This document shows positions 34,578 to 42,718 of a stretch of 64,000 bases of DNA, one piece after another. Position numbers and translations under genes: made by a program. Positions within the stretch are counted from its first letter, which is position 1. Every line of letters starts with the position of its first letter. Source of the DNA: CALJFL01 sp039964455. Its GTDB lineage: Bacteria > Pseudomonadota > Gammaproteobacteria > Pseudomonadales > Halieaceae. Under the pieces are notes generated by a model. That model ran no database searches. It saw nothing but the letters and a program-made list of their open reading frames with translations, and was not told where the DNA came from. The DNA lies in assembly GCA_039964455.1 (NCBI GenBank), contig JBDVXK010000019.1, forward strand, positions 1-64,000, written 5' to 3'.

Positions 34578-35222
34578 GTGATAAAACCCCAGATACTCAA
34601 CGCGATACCAAACGTGGAGAATTTCCTGCGGCACTGCCAACGGCAAGACTATAAGGCCAAGAGTGTCATCATGCGCCAGGGTGAGGAAAGTAACTCGCTT
34701 TACCTGATCCTCGAAGGCTCGGTGTCGGTAATGGTAGAAGACGATGCCGATCACGATCACAAGATGGTGGTGAGCTATCTCAACCCCGGGGACTTCTTTG
34801 GTGAGATGGGCCTGTTCGACGAGGACGGAGAAGTGCGCAGCGCCATGATCATGGCCAAGACCCAGTGTGAAGTGGCGGAAATTTCTTATGAGCGGTTCCA
34901 TCAGATTCGCAGCCAATTCCCTGACATTTTGTTCGCCATAGCCACCCAGATGGGGGGCAGACTGAGACAGACCACGCGTAAGCTTAAGGATTTAGCTTTT
35001 GTCGACGTATCAGGCCGGATCGCCCAAACATTGCTGGACCTTTGTCAGGAGCCTGATGCAATGACGCATCCAGAAGGCATGCAGATCAAGATTACCCGGC
35101 AGGAGCTGGGAAAAATCGTGGGCTGCTCTCGCGAGATGGCGGGTAGAGTATTAAAAACACTGGAGCAGGATGGCCTTGTTTCCGTTTCGGGCAAAACGAT
35201 GGTGGTGTTCGGTACCCGTTAA
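34578..35222 (+). CDS. crp: cAMP receptor protein family regulator (Crp/Vfr)
   Basis: A 214-residue global regulator close to E. coli Crp and Pseudomonas Vfr. The cAMP pocket has GDFFGEMGLFDED and the RSAM segment. The recognition helix is in ITRQELGKIVGCSREMAGRVL, with the same GCSRE core as Crp. I use the GTG at 34578, which has GAGG 6 bp upstream and gives a protein of the family's length. The 54 codons upstream in frame look unrelated. It is divergent from the osmC-type gene and its stop overlaps trpC by 4 bp. Confidence 0.93.
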   Translation: MIKPQILNAIPNVENFLRHCQRQDYKAKSVIMRQGEESNSLYLILEGSVSVMVEDDADHDHKMVVSYLNPGDFFGEMGLFDEDGEVRSAMIMAKTQCEVAEISYERFHQIRSQFPDILFAIATQMGGRLRQTTRKLKDLAFVDVSGRIAQTLLDLCQEPDAMTHPEGMQIKITRQELGKIVGCSREMAGRVLKTLEQDGLVSVSGKTMVVFGTR

Positions 35223-36019
35223 AAGAACAACTCCCGCAAACGATCACCTGGCTCCTCAGCCCGCATAAACGCCTCACCCACGAGGAAGGCGTGCACGTTC
35301 TTTTCCCGCATAACATTCACATCGTCAATGGAATGAATGCCGCTTTCAGTGATCACGACCCGATCCTCGGGGATATGCGGCAGTAATCGCAAGGTAGAAT
35401 CCAGCGATGTCTCGAAAGTTTTTAGATTGCGGTTGTTAATACCAATCAACGGCGTCGCCAGCGTCAATGCACGCTCCAGCTCCTCCCGGTCGTGTACTTC
35501 CACCAGCACATCGACGCCAACGTCTGCTGCGGTGGCCGCCAATTCGTGCATCTGCCCGTCGGATAACGCAGCAACGATTAACAATATTGCATCAGCACCA
35601 ATCGCGCGGGCTTCAACGATCTGGTAGGGATCTACCGTGAAGTCTTTGCGTAAAACCGGTAGCTCACAGGCGGCGCGGGCCTGCTGCAGGTATTCATCAC
35701 TACCCTGGAAAAAATCCACATCGGTCAACACGGACAAGCATGTTGCACCACCGCGCTGGTAGCTTTCTGCGATTTGTGCAGGAATAAAGTTTTCGCGGAT
35801 AACGCCTTTACTGGGCGAGGCCTTTTTGACCTCTGCGATAACCGCTGGCTCTTCATTCGCCACTTGGGCCTGCAACGCCGCGGCGAATCCGCGCGCCGGC
35901 GACTGTTCACTTATTCGAGCTTCCAGACTGGCGATGGAGTTAACCGCACTAAGAGCAGCAACTTCCTCGCGCTTTCTGGCAAGGATTTTGTCCAGAATAG
36001 TGGTCGATCCTGTTGTCAT
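35219..36019 (-). CDS. trpC: indole-3-glycerol phosphate synthase
   Basis: Closes the indole ring in tryptophan synthesis. The 266-residue TIM barrel has the N-terminal ILDKILARKREEV, catalytic lysines in IAEVKKASPSKG and in VLRKDF, and the IGINNRNLKTF and ITESGI segments. It is monofunctional, without the TrpF domain found in enterics. It is the last gene of trpE-G-D-C, with a 3-bp gap after trpD, and ends against crp. Confidence 0.96.
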   Translation of the reverse strand: MTTGSTTILDKILARKREEVAALSAVNSIASLEARISEQSPARGFAAALQAQVANEEPAVIAEVKKASPSKGVIRENFIPAQIAESYQRGGATCLSVLTDVDFFQGSDEYLQQARAACELPVLRKDFTVDPYQIVEARAIGADAILLIVAALSDGQMHELAATAADVGVDVLVEVHDREELERALTLATPLIGINNRNLKTFETSLDSTLRLLPHIPEDRVVITESGIHSIDDVNVMREKNVHAFLVGEAFMRAEEPGDRLRELFF

Positions 36020-36022
36020 TAC

Positions 36023-37072
36023 CTAACTCCCGTCGCCACGCATCAACTGGGTAAAGTCGACGAAGGACTTCATTTTTTCCTGCGCCTGACCGGAGGCCAG
36101 CAGATCTTCAGCCATGGCGACACCATCAGCCAGTGTTGCGGCAATGCCGCTGACATATATGGTGGCGCCGGCGTTGAAGGCGATAATCGCTGCAGCTTTT
36201 TGAGACGCTGCATCGTCGGCACCAGACAGTGCACCTTTTATCAGTGCAGCCGAGGCCGCTGCGCTATCTACGCTAAGGCCATCCAGCGACTGCTCCTCCA
36301 GGCCAACATCGCCGGGCGACACTTTATAGGTGCTGATATTGCCATCGCGCAGTTCAGCCACCAGGGTACTTCCGGCAATGGAAATTTCATCCAGTCCCTC
36401 GTCGGCATGCACCACCATGGCGTGCTCGCTACCGAGTGCCTTCAGCACATGCGCAAGCGGCTCACAGAGTTCGGCAGAAAAAACGCCCATCACCTGCCGC
36501 TTTACTTTGGCGGGGTTGGTCAGTGGGCCCAGAATATTGAACAAGGTACGCATCCCCAGCTCTCGCCGTGGGCCAACGGCATAACGCATCGCACTGTGAT
36601 GAGCCGGTGCAAACATGAAGCCCATACCCACCTCGGTGATTGCGCGGGCAACCTGCTCGGGTGACAAATCCAAAGGTACGCCCAATGTTTCTAAAACGTC
36701 AGAGCTACCGCTGGTGCTGGAGACAGAACGATTGCCATGCTTGGCGACACGAGCGCCAGCTGCAGCCACTACGAACGTGGATGCAGTAGACACGTTAAAC
36801 AAATTGGCGCCATCGCCACCGGTACCAACGAGGTCAACAAGGTTGTCCTGGGGAACGTCTACCGCGGTTGCCAGGTCACGCATCACCTCGGCGGCACCGG
36901 CAATCTCTTCAATAGTCTCGCCCTTCATACGCAGCGCTACCAGCAAACCACCAATCTGGGCGTCGGTCGCATCACCTGTCATCACCTGGTGCATCACCGC
37001 GGCCATTTCTTCACGCTCAAGACTATCGCCCTCTACCAACCGGGCGATCGCTTGTTGAATATTCATACTCAC
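36023..37072 (-). CDS. trpD: anthranilate phosphoribosyltransferase
   Basis: Transfers phosphoribose to anthranilate. The 349-residue protein has the PRPP-binding VGTGGDG and the KHGNRSVSSTSGSSD motif, with an all-helical N-terminal domain. It is separate from TrpG, unlike the fused enterobacterial protein. Gaps of 2-3 bp to trpG and trpC show tight operon packing. Confidence 0.96.
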   Translation of the reverse strand: MSMNIQQAIARLVEGDSLEREEMAAVMHQVMTGDATDAQIGGLLVALRMKGETIEEIAGAAEVMRDLATAVDVPQDNLVDLVGTGGDGANLFNVSTASTFVVAAAGARVAKHGNRSVSSTSGSSDVLETLGVPLDLSPEQVARAITEVGMGFMFAPAHHSAMRYAVGPRRELGMRTLFNILGPLTNPAKVKRQVMGVFSAELCEPLAHVLKALGSEHAMVVHADEGLDEISIAGSTLVAELRDGNISTYKVSPGDVGLEEQSLDGLSVDSAAASAALIKGALSGADDAASQKAAAIIAFNAGATIYVSGIAATLADGVAMAEDLLASGQAQEKMKSFVDFTQLMRGDGS

Positions 37073-37074
37073 AC

Positions 37075-37653
37075 TTACTGCTCCAAAAAATTGCGCAGCA
37101 GATCGTGCCCGTGCGCAGTCAGAATCGATTCGGGGTGAAACTGCACCCCCTCTATAGCCAGCTCGCGATGCCTGAGCCCCATAATTTCGTCAACCTCTCC
37201 CGATTCAGTCTGGGTCCAGGCGGTCACCTCCAGACAGTCGGGCAAACTCTCTCTTTCAACCACAAGGCTGTGGTAACGCGTGGCCTCAAAGGGTTCGCTC
37301 AATCCGCTGAACACACCTTCCCCTTTATGATGAATCGGTGAGGTCTTACCGTGCATCACCTTACGCGCACGTACTACTTTGCCACCAAACACCTGGCCAA
37401 TACTCTGGTGGCCCAAGCAAATGCCCAGCAGGGGCAACTTGCCGGCGTAGGCTTCTATCACGGCCATGGAAATACCGGCCTCATTGGGTGTACAGGGGCC
37501 AGGCGAGATGACAATTTTGTCCGGGGCCATGGTTTCAATATCTGCAACGGATATCTCATCGTTGCGAACCACGTGAACATCTGCGCCCAACTCGCCGAAG
37601 TACTGCACCACGTTGTAGGTGAAGGAATCGTAGTTATCAATCATCAACAACAT
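37075..37653 (-). CDS. trpG: anthranilate synthase glutamine amidotransferase subunit
   Basis: Provides ammonia from glutamine to TrpE. The 192-residue class I amidotransferase has the nucleophile C79 in GICLGHQSIG and the His-Glu pair in FHPESI. The start MLLMIDNYDSFTYN is typical. In some bacteria the same subunit also serves PabB; no separate pabA is in this window. It lies 2 bp after trpE. Confidence 0.96.
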   Translation of the reverse strand: MLLMIDNYDSFTYNVVQYFGELGADVHVVRNDEISVADIETMAPDKIVISPGPCTPNEAGISMAVIEAYAGKLPLLGICLGHQSIGQVFGGKVVRARKVMHGKTSPIHHKGEGVFSGLSEPFEATRYHSLVVERESLPDCLEVTAWTQTESGEVDEIMGLRHRELAIEGVQFHPESILTAHGHDLLRNFLEQ

Positions 37654-37655
37654 AA

Positions 37656-39140
37656 TCAGCTCTCCCCCGCCAAAACCATAGACGCTGCCCTGAACATGGC
37701 GCGCGCCTTGTTATGGGTTTCTTTCCATTCCAACCGGGGCACTGAATCTGCCACCACTCCGCCGCCGGCCTGCACGAACAACCGGCCGTCCTTGATAACA
37801 GCTGTACGAATGGCAATAGCGGTATCCATATCACCGGCCCAGGAGATGTAACCCACAGCCCCGCCATAAACGCCACGCTTCACCGGTTCTAACTCGTCAA
37901 TAATTTCCATTGCGCGAATTTTTGGCGCACCAGACAGGGTGCCCGCCGGCAATGTCGCCTTCAGTACATCGATCGCCGACCTTTCTGGCTTCAGCTGGCC
38001 GGTCACGTTCGACACAATGTGCATCACGTGGGAATAACGCTCCACCACCATTTTATCGGTGAGCTCAACGGTACCGGTTTCGGCAATGCGACCCACATCA
38101 TTACGACCAAGGTCGATTAGCATCAAGTGCTCGGCAATTTCCTTGGGGTCGGCCAGCAGCTCTTCCTCCAGGGCATTGTCTTCCTCTTCGTTATGACCGC
38201 GACGGCGGGTGCCGGCGATGGGCCGAACGGTCACTTCGCCGTCCTGCAATCGAGCCAGGATCTCCGGCGAAGAACCTACGATGTGAAAGTCATCCAGATC
38301 GAGGAAATACATGTAAGGCGAAGGATTAAGGTTGCGCAGCGCCCTGTAGAGATTGAGCGGCGGCGCGGTGAAGGGAATACTCATGCGCTGGGATGGCACC
38401 ACCTGCATCACGTCGCCGGCCAGCACATATTCCTTTACGGTGTTAACCGCATCTTCATACATCTCTTCGGTGAAGTCGGACTGTGCCTGCTGCTCAAGCG
38501 CACTGCTGTCAGCGCCATGCAGGGCAACGTTGGGTAGCGGCGGCATTTGTCGAGGCAGTCGATCAGCCAATGCCTGCAAGCGCTGCTGGGCTGCCTCGAA
38601 GGCGCCCTGCTGGGTCGGATCAACATTGATAATCAAACGGATAGTGCCGGCAAGGTTATCGAAAACCAGCACCTCTTCAGACACCATTAATAAAATATCG
38701 GGCGTACCCATCTGGTCAGGCGGTGTGCTCGCCTGCAGGCGCGGCTCTACATAGCGCACGGCGTCATAGCCGAAATAGCCCACCAGCCCACCATGGAATA
38801 CGGGCAGCTCTGGCTGCGGAGCAGTCTGGTAGCGATGCTGGAAAGCCTCGGCATAGGCCAGCGGGTCTGCGACCTCTTCGCTCTCAGTCATAACGCCATC
38901 GACCCAGACTTCTGCACGATGATCAAAGACCTTCAACAGCGTGCGACAGGGTAATCCGATGATGGAGTAGCGGCCCCACTTCTCGCCGCCCTGCACCGAT
39001 TCGAAGAAATACGAATACGGCCCTTCTGCTACCTTGCGGTAGGCACTGATGGGGGTTTCCAGATCAGCCAGCACTTCGATGCTGACGGGGATACGATTAA
39101 AGTCCTGCGCTGCCAGTGCAGCAAAGTCCTCGGGTGTCAT
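37656..39140 (-). CDS. trpE: anthranilate synthase component I
   Basis: Makes anthranilate from chorismate, the first committed step to tryptophan. The 494-residue protein keeps the feedback-site serine in the N-terminal FFESVQGG segment and the chorismate-binding core PIAGTRRRG, LIDLGRNDVGR, AGTLSGAPKIRAME and IAIRTAVI. The gene is preceded by a short leader ORF ending in Trp-Arg-Trp (39195-39263) and a promoter at 39292, so expression is likely controlled by charged tRNA-Trp. Here trpE is joined to trpGDC; in Pseudomonas the two are separate. Confidence 0.97.
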   Translation of the reverse strand: MTPEDFAALAAQDFNRIPVSIEVLADLETPISAYRKVAEGPYSYFFESVQGGEKWGRYSIIGLPCRTLLKVFDHRAEVWVDGVMTESEEVADPLAYAEAFQHRYQTAPQPELPVFHGGLVGYFGYDAVRYVEPRLQASTPPDQMGTPDILLMVSEEVLVFDNLAGTIRLIINVDPTQQGAFEAAQQRLQALADRLPRQMPPLPNVALHGADSSALEQQAQSDFTEEMYEDAVNTVKEYVLAGDVMQVVPSQRMSIPFTAPPLNLYRALRNLNPSPYMYFLDLDDFHIVGSSPEILARLQDGEVTVRPIAGTRRRGHNEEEDNALEEELLADPKEIAEHLMLIDLGRNDVGRIAETGTVELTDKMVVERYSHVMHIVSNVTGQLKPERSAIDVLKATLPAGTLSGAPKIRAMEIIDELEPVKRGVYGGAVGYISWAGDMDTAIAIRTAVIKDGRLFVQAGGGVVADSVPRLEWKETHNKARAMFRAASMVLAGES

Positions 39141-39194
39141 GGGTGTTCCTCGGAGAGTGAAAAGACGTAAAAGAAGGTCGAACGAATGCCCTGG

Positions 39195-39263
39195 CTACCA
39201 TCGCCAGCGGGTGACCTCACGCATCGATAAGCGCTCGATGCTGTTACGTATTGCTGTGGACAC
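39195..39263 (-). CDS. trpL: trp operon leader peptide (candidate TrpL)
   Basis: A 22-codon ORF between the trpE promoter and trpE. It starts with GTG at 39263, with GGAG 6 bp upstream, and ends Thr-Arg-Trp-Arg-Trp-stop. An internal ATG at 39224 would give a 9-residue version. Two Trp codons just before a stop in the leader of trpE are the mark of transcription attenuation, which has been reported for trpE in Pseudomonas. I could not find a clear terminator hairpin with a T-tract between the leader stop and trpE, so the mechanism remains inferred. Confidence 0.7.
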   Translation of the reverse strand: MSTAIRNSIERLSMREVTRWRW

Positions 39264-39291
39264 AGCGATCTCCGGAAATTCGAGAATGGGT

Positions 39292-39319
39292 ATTGTACAT
39301 TTCGGGGGGTGGATCGCAA
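39292..39319 (-). promoter_or_regulatory. trpE operon promoter
   Basis: On the minus strand TTGCGA (39314-39319) and TACAAT (39292-39297) are 16 bp apart. The expected start near 39285 leaves about 20 nt before the leader-peptide GTG and about 145 nt before trpE. No TrpR operator was recognised. Confidence 0.6.
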
Positions 39320-39438
39320 GCCGACTGGATCGGCTGATATCACTGTCAGTGACTCGATCGTTTAAGCCATCAGGCTTCCGTGTATCACTTGGAGGTTTAT
39401 AAATCGAAGGTTTGAGGGCAATTGAGGCGACCTGCATC

Positions 39439-39510
39439 GCCCTTGATATTGGCAGTACCTCCTTCGCTTAGAAGTGCATGCACTCTTGAGGTACTGCCAA
39501 TATCAAGGGC
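39439..39510. repeat. perfect 23-bp hairpin A, loop complementary to hairpin B
   Basis: Positions 39439-39461 are the exact reverse complement of 39488-39510. The 26-nt loop contains a 12-bp palindrome AGTGCATGCACT (39473-39484). A 16-nt piece of it (39466-39481) is exactly complementary to the loop of hairpin B. No T-tract follows on either strand, so it is not an ordinary intrinsic terminator. It lies in the 513-bp gap between rpe and trpE, which otherwise holds the trp promoter and leader peptide. Confidence 0.9.
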
Positions 39511-39557
39511 TGGTTGGGTAGGTTTACATAAATGAGATGTAGTTTTCGGGTATCCCA

Positions 39558-39625
39558 GTTTGCGTGTGTGAAAGCCTTGTTGGCGCATGCACTTCTAAGC
39601 CAACCAGGCTTTCACACACGCAAAC
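39558..39625. repeat. 27-bp hairpin B, loop complementary to hairpin A
   Basis: Positions 39558-39584 pair with 39599-39625 with a single mismatch (26 of 27). The 14-nt loop GCATGCACTTCTAA plus two stem bases (39585-39600) is the exact reverse complement of 39466-39481 in hairpin A. The arms of A and B are otherwise unrelated. It starts 28 bp beyond the rpe stop. It could be an mRNA end structure for rpe, but lacks a T-tract. Confidence 0.9.
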
Positions 39626-39653
39626 GACACCACAGAGCTCTATACCTCATACC

Positions 39654-40325
39654 TCAAGAAGCCGCCGCCAACTCACCCCGCATAGCCGCAATCACCTCAG
39701 CATAATCCGGAGCATTAAATATCGCCGAACCCGCCACAAACGTATCCGCACCCGCCGCCGCAATCTCGCCAATATTCTTCGCAGAAACACCCCCATCAAC
39801 CTCAAGGCGGATATCGAAGCCAGATTCGTCGATCAACGTCCTCGCCTCTCGCAATTTATCAAGCGTGCCGGGGATGAAAGATTGACCGCCAAAGCCGGGG
39901 TTCACCGACATCAGCAGAATCATGTCGACCTTGTCCATCACATACTGCAGCGCGTCCAAGCCCATATGGGGATTGAACACCAAACCAGACTTGCAGCCCG
40001 CGTCGCGGATCATCTGCAGGGAACGATCTACATGAGTGGAAGCATCCGGGTGGAAGGTGATGTAGCTGGCACCGGCCTCGGCGAAATCACCGATCAACTG
40101 ATCCACTGGGCTGACCATCAGGTGCACATCGATATCAGCCGTCACGCCATGCTTGCGCAGCGCGGTGCACACCATGGGGCCGATGGTCAGGTTGGGGACG
40201 TAGTGATTATCCATCACGTCGAAGTGCACGATATCCGCACCGGCGGCGAGTACGTTATCCACCTCTTCGCCCAGGCGGGCAAAATCAGCGGACAAAATGG
40301 AAGGGGCTATCAAGAAATCGCGCAT
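39654..40325 (-). CDS. rpe: ribulose-phosphate 3-epimerase
   Basis: Interconverts ribulose-5-phosphate and xylulose-5-phosphate. The 223-residue TIM barrel has the N-terminal IAPSILSADFARLGEE, the metal-binding HFDVMDNHYVPN, LMSVNPGFGGQ and EVDGGVSAKN motifs. In many relatives a phosphoglycolate phosphatase gene (gph) stands between rpe and trpE; here only hairpins and the trp leader fill the gap. Confidence 0.96.
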   Translation of the reverse strand: MRDFLIAPSILSADFARLGEEVDNVLAAGADIVHFDVMDNHYVPNLTIGPMVCTALRKHGVTADIDVHLMVSPVDQLIGDFAEAGASYITFHPDASTHVDRSLQMIRDAGCKSGLVFNPHMGLDALQYVMDKVDMILLMSVNPGFGGQSFIPGTLDKLREARTLIDESGFDIRLEVDGGVSAKNIGEIAAAGADTFVAGSAIFNAPDYAEVIAAMRGELAAAS

Positions 40326-40584
40326 TGGGCGCTCCGATGGTAAATCGATGTCCCTATTCTATCTGCTTACACTGTGCAGAGCACGACCGCGACTGGCAAA
40401 AATCCGACTTAGTTGCTGCGATTCGGCTTTTTTGGGGCATGAGAGGGACGGCTTAAATCCAAACTCAAATTTCCATTTACTCCCCGCAAACCCAAGGCGA
40501 GCCATCAAACAACGCCCGGCTAGAAATGATGTTCCCTGTAGCAAGTCTCAACGCTATGCTGAATTCAAATGTGGAGGTTCTATC

Positions 40585-40902
40585 ATGGAGCTGATCGCTT
40601 TTGATACACTCAAGTGCGCCCAACGTTTAATTGCAGCGGGCGTTCCCGAAAGTCAGGCCAACGTGCAAGCGGAAGTGATGGCAGAAGCATTTGTTTACAA
40701 CTCGGATGCGGTAGTGACGAAGGATTACTTCGAAGCGACCCTGGACGCTCGTTTCGCGCAGCAAGAGGCCAACTTCGAGAAGCGTTTCGCCCAGATTGAT
40801 GCGAAATTCAAACTGGTGTTCTGGCTACTGGGCATCATCATGACCGTTTCGGTCATACCAACCCTGCACCTGATTATCAGCGGCAATCTATTCACCGGCT
40901 GA
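40585..40902 (+). CDS. small coiled-coil membrane protein, DUF1640-like
   Basis: A 105-residue protein. Residues 1-40 (FDTLKCAQRLIAAGVPESQA) follow the start of DUF1640-like proteins. A short coiled coil follows (about 50-75, repeats around ARFAQQEANFEKRFAQIDAKF), then one C-terminal membrane helix (about 76-98). The ATG at 40585 has GGAGG upstream; the longer in-frame reading covers a 260-bp non-coding gap. Related proteins are common next to unrelated genes and have no known function in bacteria. It meets the convergent murU gene end to end. Confidence 0.75.
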   Translation: MELIAFDTLKCAQRLIAAGVPESQANVQAEVMAEAFVYNSDAVVTKDYFEATLDARFAQQEANFEKRFAQIDAKFKLVFWLLGIIMTVSVIPTLHLIISGNLFTG

Positions 40903-41583
40903 TTAGGAAGCGGGTTTTACCGACGCATTTAGCGCCCCCAGACGCTCAGGCGTGCCAATATCCCGCCACTCGCCCGTGTAGTGCTCACCGGTGAGTTTGT
41001 TTGCGGTAATGCAACGATCCAACAGCGGGCGCAGAGGGCTCTTACCCTCGGGCACGCCGTCAAAAAAATCCGAGGTATACAAGCCGATCCCTGAAAACGT
41101 GAAACCGCTTTCACCCCCAGGAAGCTGTCGAACGCTATCGCCTTCCAAACCGAAGTCGCCCAGTGGATGCTGGGGTGGGTTATCGACCAGCACCAGGTGT
41201 GCGCCACCACTTTCAGGCAGCTCACGCTTCAGCATCTGCTCGAAGGGATAGTCAGTCCAAACATCACCGTTGACCACCAAAAACGGCTCACTGCCCAATA
41301 GCGGAAGTGCCTTGATGATCCCGCCAGCAGTCTCCAACGGTTCGTCTTCCTCGGAAAAGGTAATCCGCACTCCCCATGCGCTGCCATCACCACAAAAGTC
41401 GATAATTTGCTGACCGAGGTGAGAAACATTGATCACCAGCTCGTCGAAGCCAGCCACGGCCAGCCGACGGATGTGATGCTCGATCAGCGCCACCCCACCC
41501 ACTTTCAACAGTGGCTTGGGAGTGTGCTCGGTGAGGGGTCGCATACGCTCGCCAAAGCCGGCGGCGAGGATCATCGCCCTCAT
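40903..41583 (-). CDS. murU: N-acetylmuramate alpha-1-phosphate uridylyltransferase
   Basis: Makes UDP-MurNAc from MurNAc-1-phosphate, bypassing de novo MurNAc synthesis. The 226-residue nucleotidyltransferase has the N-terminal MILAAGFGERMRPLTEHTPKP signature with its catalytic lysine, and the VVNGDVWTDY metal-binding segment. The start at 41583 overlaps the amgK stop (ATGA), as in Pseudomonas. With AmgK and AnmK it forms the peptidoglycan recycling branch known to confer tolerance to fosfomycin. Confidence 0.9.
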   Translation of the reverse strand: MRAMILAAGFGERMRPLTEHTPKPLLKVGGVALIEHHIRRLAVAGFDELVINVSHLGQQIIDFCGDGSAWGVRITFSEEDEPLETAGGIIKALPLLGSEPFLVVNGDVWTDYPFEQMLKRELPESGGAHLVLVDNPPQHPLGDFGLEGDSVRQLPGGESGFTFSGIGLYTSDFFDGVPEGKSPLRPLLDRCITANKLTGEHYTGEWRDIGTPERLGALNASVKPAS

Positions 41584-42677
41584 GAGGCTTTGCTCCAGCT
41601 TTGTTGCGCTATCAACGGCTTCAATTCGCGGGTAAACCACCCTAGAAACTCAGCAAACACCGGTTCTTGCGGCGCATACATCGCCAACACTTCCTCTACA
41701 TACGTCAACACCATCGGTAGATCAGCCAGATAGCCGTCCTTGCCGTCGCGCAGATACAAGCGCGCAAAGGTACCCAGCACCTTGATATGTCGCTGCAAGC
41801 CTTGCCAGTCAAACCAGCGCAGGAAATCGGCATCGCTAATGGACTCCAACATGCCCTGCTCCACCAGGCTATCGCGATAGGCCAAGGCCCAACCGCGAAC
41901 CCTGTCCTGCGGCCAGCGGATATAACAATCACGCAGCAGGGAGACCAGGTCATAGGTGACTGGCCCTAAAACAGCATCCTGAAAATCAATTACGGCCAGC
42001 TCACCAGAATCCAGAATCATCAGGTTTCGGCTGTGAAAATCCCGGTGTACGACCACTTCAGGCTGCGCAAGTGAGCTTTCAACGAGCCGATCAGCCAGCG
42101 CCTCAATAATCGCAAGCCCGGCCGCATCAGGCTCATAGCCCAGCAACTTGCCCACAAACCACTCCGGGAAGCGGCTTAGTTCTTCACCAAGCAGCGCGGC
42201 ATCATAAGCCGGCAGCCCCGCTGCACTCTCGCCTGCCCGCGCCAGGCAATGCAATATTGAAAAGCACTGCTGATAGTAATCATCAACACTCTCATCGTTG
42301 AGCTCCGGCAAAAGCACTCGGTCACCCAAATCCTCCAACAGCAGATAGCCTTGGTCAAGATCAGCGGCAATCAGCGAGGGCACTCGCACCCCGGCCTCGG
42401 CCAGCAGCTGGCGCACTGATAAAAACTCCGGATTCTTCTCTGTTTCCGGGGGCGCCTCGGCAATCACATAGGTCTGCCCGCCCGTACTCAGGCGAAAATA
42501 GCGTCGATTGCTGGCATCACCCGCGATAACCGTAAGCTTGGGAGCCGCCCCTTCGTTACCGGCATCGGTATCCCCGGCATCAGAGTCTTCCAACACCAGT
42601 GCCGGGTCGCCACCACCCGAAGCAAGACTACCCATTGCCCAGGGCAACAAATCTGGCGGTACGGGTCTGGCTACCAC
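41580..42677 (-). CDS. amgK: MurNAc/GlcNAc anomeric kinase AmgK
   Basis: Phosphorylates recycled MurNAc (and GlcNAc) at carbon 1, giving the substrate of MurU. The 365-residue aminoglycoside phosphotransferase-fold kinase has the catalytic loop VVHRDFHSRNLM and the metal-binding VIDFQDA. The family residues AGDASNRRYFRL near the N-terminus are clear. An acidic insert (about 25-45) is unusual. The N-terminus is uncertain: GTG at 42677 or a later start. The gene is divergent from lptD, in the same order as in Pseudomonas. Confidence 0.88.
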   Translation of the reverse strand: MVARPVPPDLLPWAMGSLASGGGDPALVLEDSDAGDTDAGNEGAAPKLTVIAGDASNRRYFRLSTGGQTYVIAEAPPETEKNPEFLSVRQLLAEAGVRVPSLIAADLDQGYLLLEDLGDRVLLPELNDESVDDYYQQCFSILHCLARAGESAAGLPAYDAALLGEELSRFPEWFVGKLLGYEPDAAGLAIIEALADRLVESSLAQPEVVVHRDFHSRNLMILDSGELAVIDFQDAVLGPVTYDLVSLLRDCYIRWPQDRVRGWALAYRDSLVEQGMLESISDADFLRWFDWQGLQRHIKVLGTFARLYLRDGKDGYLADLPMVLTYVEEVLAMYAPQEPVFAEFLGWFTRELKPLIAQQSWSKAS

Positions 42678-42718
42678 GGAGTGCTTCTCATCAAATTTTC
42701 TCGGACAATAACTTAGGG

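Noticed and set aside
35774..36664. 296-codon plus-strand frame across trpC and trpD
   Set aside because: Antisense to two well-supported trp genes and without any family pattern or ribosome site.
39558..39625. Integron attC site at hairpin B
   Set aside because: GTTGGC and GCCAAC flank the loop rather than the outer ends, so the R/L box order of attC is not met, and no integron integrase is nearby.
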